From assembly GCA_009777795.1 (NCBI GenBank), contig WRLC01000004.1, positions 1 through 64,000 on the forward strand: a stretch of DNA of 64,000 bases, written 5' to 3'. The notes below the pieces were generated by a model that was not told the DNA's origin, ran no database searches, and saw only the letters and a list, made by a program, of their open reading frames with translations. This stretch comes from Candidatus Saccharimonadota bacterium. Its GTDB lineage: Bacteria > Patescibacteriota > Saccharimonadia > Saccharimonadales > Saccharimonadaceae. Below, one piece after another: positions 63,224 to 64,000 of this stretch. Made by a program: the position numbers and the translations under genes. Numbering within the stretch: the first letter of the stretch is position 1; every line of letters begins with the position of its first letter.

Positions 63224-63460
63224 CTAAGCGGTAATCTGCTTGCCAATCACTGGCTTGCCAGCTGGACCTTGGCCTAGCGCACCCTTTTTCTTCAGCGTCC
63301 GGATGCCCTTAGCCGATACCTTCAATCGCACCTTTTGCCCCTCAACCATCACAGTTTTAGTCTGCATATTTGGGCTCCACGCCTTCTTTGTCCGGCGCTG
63401 CGAAAAGCTCACGTTATGCCCGTGTTGCTTGCCTTTTCCTGTAATCATACAAATCGCCAT
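63224..63460 (-). CDS. rpmB: Ribosomal protein bL28
   Basis: 78 aa. MAICMITGKGKQHGHNVSFSQRRTKKAWSPNMQTK and LKVSAKGIRTLKKKG are typical L28. Two ATGs are adjacent; the second (63460) gives the usual MA start and fits the SD GGAG. Promoter TTGATT (63513-63508), 17 bp, TATAAT (63490-63485). Confidence 0.94.
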   Translation of the reverse strand: MAICMITGKGKQHGHNVSFSQRRTKKAWSPNMQTKTVMVEGQKVRLKVSAKGIRTLKKKGALGQGPAGKPVIGKQITA

Positions 63461-63532
63461 CATTACTCCAATACTATTTCACCTATTATAGCAGATAGAG
63501 CAGGGAAAATCAAGATTTTTTGCCAAATCGTG

Positions 63533-63545
63533 TATAATATAACCA
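63533..63545 (+). promoter_or_regulatory. Leaderless promoter of the M50 gene
   Basis: TATAAT (63533-63538), exactly 6 nt, ATG 63545. Confidence 0.6.
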
Positions 63546-64000
63546 TGTTAATCAGTATTCTCATTGTTCTTATCGTTATTTTGGTCTCCATGACCCTCCA
63601 CGAGCTAATGCACGGCTTCGTCGCTTACAAGCTCGGCGACGACACCGCCAAAGACCTCGGCCGCCTCACCCTAAACCCGCTCAAACACCTCGACCCTTGG
63701 ATGAGCGTCGTCTTTCCACTCCTCATGCTCCTGACCGGCGGGCCAATCTTCGGCGCCGCCAAGCCCGTCCCCATCAACACCCGCATGCTCCGCTACAACG
63801 AATGGGGCTTCGCCCTCGTCGCCCTCGCCGGCCCTCTGACCAACTTCGTCCTCGCCTTTATCGGCTACATTTTTTGGTATCTTAGCGCCAATGTTGTCGG
63901 CGCGCCCGACCTCGTGCTGCTCTTCTGGAATTATTGGGTCGTCGTCAACCTCGGCTTCTTTGCCTTCAACCTCCTGCCCATCCCACCTCTTGACGGCTCG
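63545..64000 (+). CDS. Site-2 protease family (M50) membrane metalloprotease, 3' end outside the window
   Basis: 152 codons visible. First helix MLISILIVLIVILVSM then the zinc motif HELMH (HELMHGFVAYKLGD), KPVPINTRMLRYNEWGFALVALAGPLTNFVLAF, and NLLPIPPLDGS containing the third ligand Asp. It belongs to the short M50 group without a PDZ domain in the visible part. Intramembrane cleavage of unknown substrates. Confidence 0.92.
   Translation, partial: MLISILIVLIVILVSMTLHELMHGFVAYKLGDDTAKDLGRLTLNPLKHLDPWMSVVFPLLMLLTGGPIFGAAKPVPINTRMLRYNEWGFALVALAGPLTNFVLAFIGYIFWYLSANVVGAPDLVLLFWNYWVVVNLGFFAFNLLPIPPLDGS

Noticed and set aside
1-64000. CRISPR array
   Set aside because: No regularly spaced short repeats. 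The repeated blocks are long paralogous coding segments.
1-64000. UGA recoded as glycine, as in some other CPR lineages
   Set aside because: TGA ends gatA, FISUMP gene 2 and others at the expected protein ends. No essential gene has internal TGA.

Overview
The window looks like part of a Patescibacteria/CPR genome, most likely Saccharibacteria (TM7). This is a judgement from gene style, not a database match. The supporting signs are a reduced ThrRS without its TGS domain, a short MiaA, a GatCAB route to Gln/Asn-tRNA, very compact spacing, coding sequence dominated by C-ending codons, standard use of UGA as stop, and a family of large secreted proteins built from a FISUMP-like domain (DARDGNTYWV / CWMETNLAY / GWRLPTG / YWSSTV).

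Layout: 1-2.6 kb, the end of a FISUMP surface gene, then uppS; 2.6-6.4 kb, gatCAB and a membrane protein; 6.4-8.0 kb, FISUMP gene 2; 8.0-8.4 kb, small RNA/sORF region; 8.4-11.1 kb, mgtA; 11.1-12.8 kb, an orphan poly-G leader, a terminator and FISUMP gene 3; 12.9-13.7 kb, small genes; 13.8-23.9 kb, a codon-atypical defence island (type I R-M, Shedu-like nuclease, DUF4145, a half HsdS, and an ATPase/STAS-like pair behind three operator-like repeats); 24-31 kb, tRNA-Lys, HNH protein, lemA-htpX, a secreted protein and valS; 31-33.5 kb, deacetylase, tRNA-Arg and folA; 33.6-38.2 kb, a SipW-type secretion operon with a TasA-like protein and an RCC1-repeat protein; 38.2-40.7 kb, tRNA-Val, pyrH and an FAD oxidase; 40.8-46 kb, two FISUMP genes interleaved with three small PD-(D/E)xK/CdiA_C-like nuclease genes; 46-52.9 kb, DUF1576 protein, thrS, a Ca/Na exchanger, tRNA-Asp, tRNA-Thr, a SurA-like foldase and gpmI; 53-55.4 kb, FISUMP gene 6; 55.4-60.8 kb, serS, glycosyltransferase, gtrA, miaA, wHTH and MBL protein; 60.9-63.2 kb, FISUMP gene 7; then rpmB and the start of an M50 protease.

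The main discovery candidate is a phase-variation system. Five FISUMP genes carry a run of 10 or 11 G in the first codons, between the ribosome-binding site/ATG and the signal peptide. In all five, the start codon and the long downstream frame are out of register as sequenced, and a one-base change in the tract restores a full secreted protein. A sixth tract (11207-11217) lies in an orphan leader ORF. In the G10 register that ORF runs through an intrinsic terminator and stops just after it, upstream of FISUMP gene 3, which suggests phase-variable attenuation. The paralogs also share long near-identical blocks that mark recombination between copies.

Other notable signals are: (i) a roughly 125-150 bp palindromic element with covarying stems and fixed loops, present once in frame inside valS and once between divergent promoters; (ii) a rule that many promoters place TATAAT exactly 6 nt before the ATG, i.e. 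leaderless mRNAs; (iii) a shared TATGTT-type -35 in front of the three nuclease genes and one relic.
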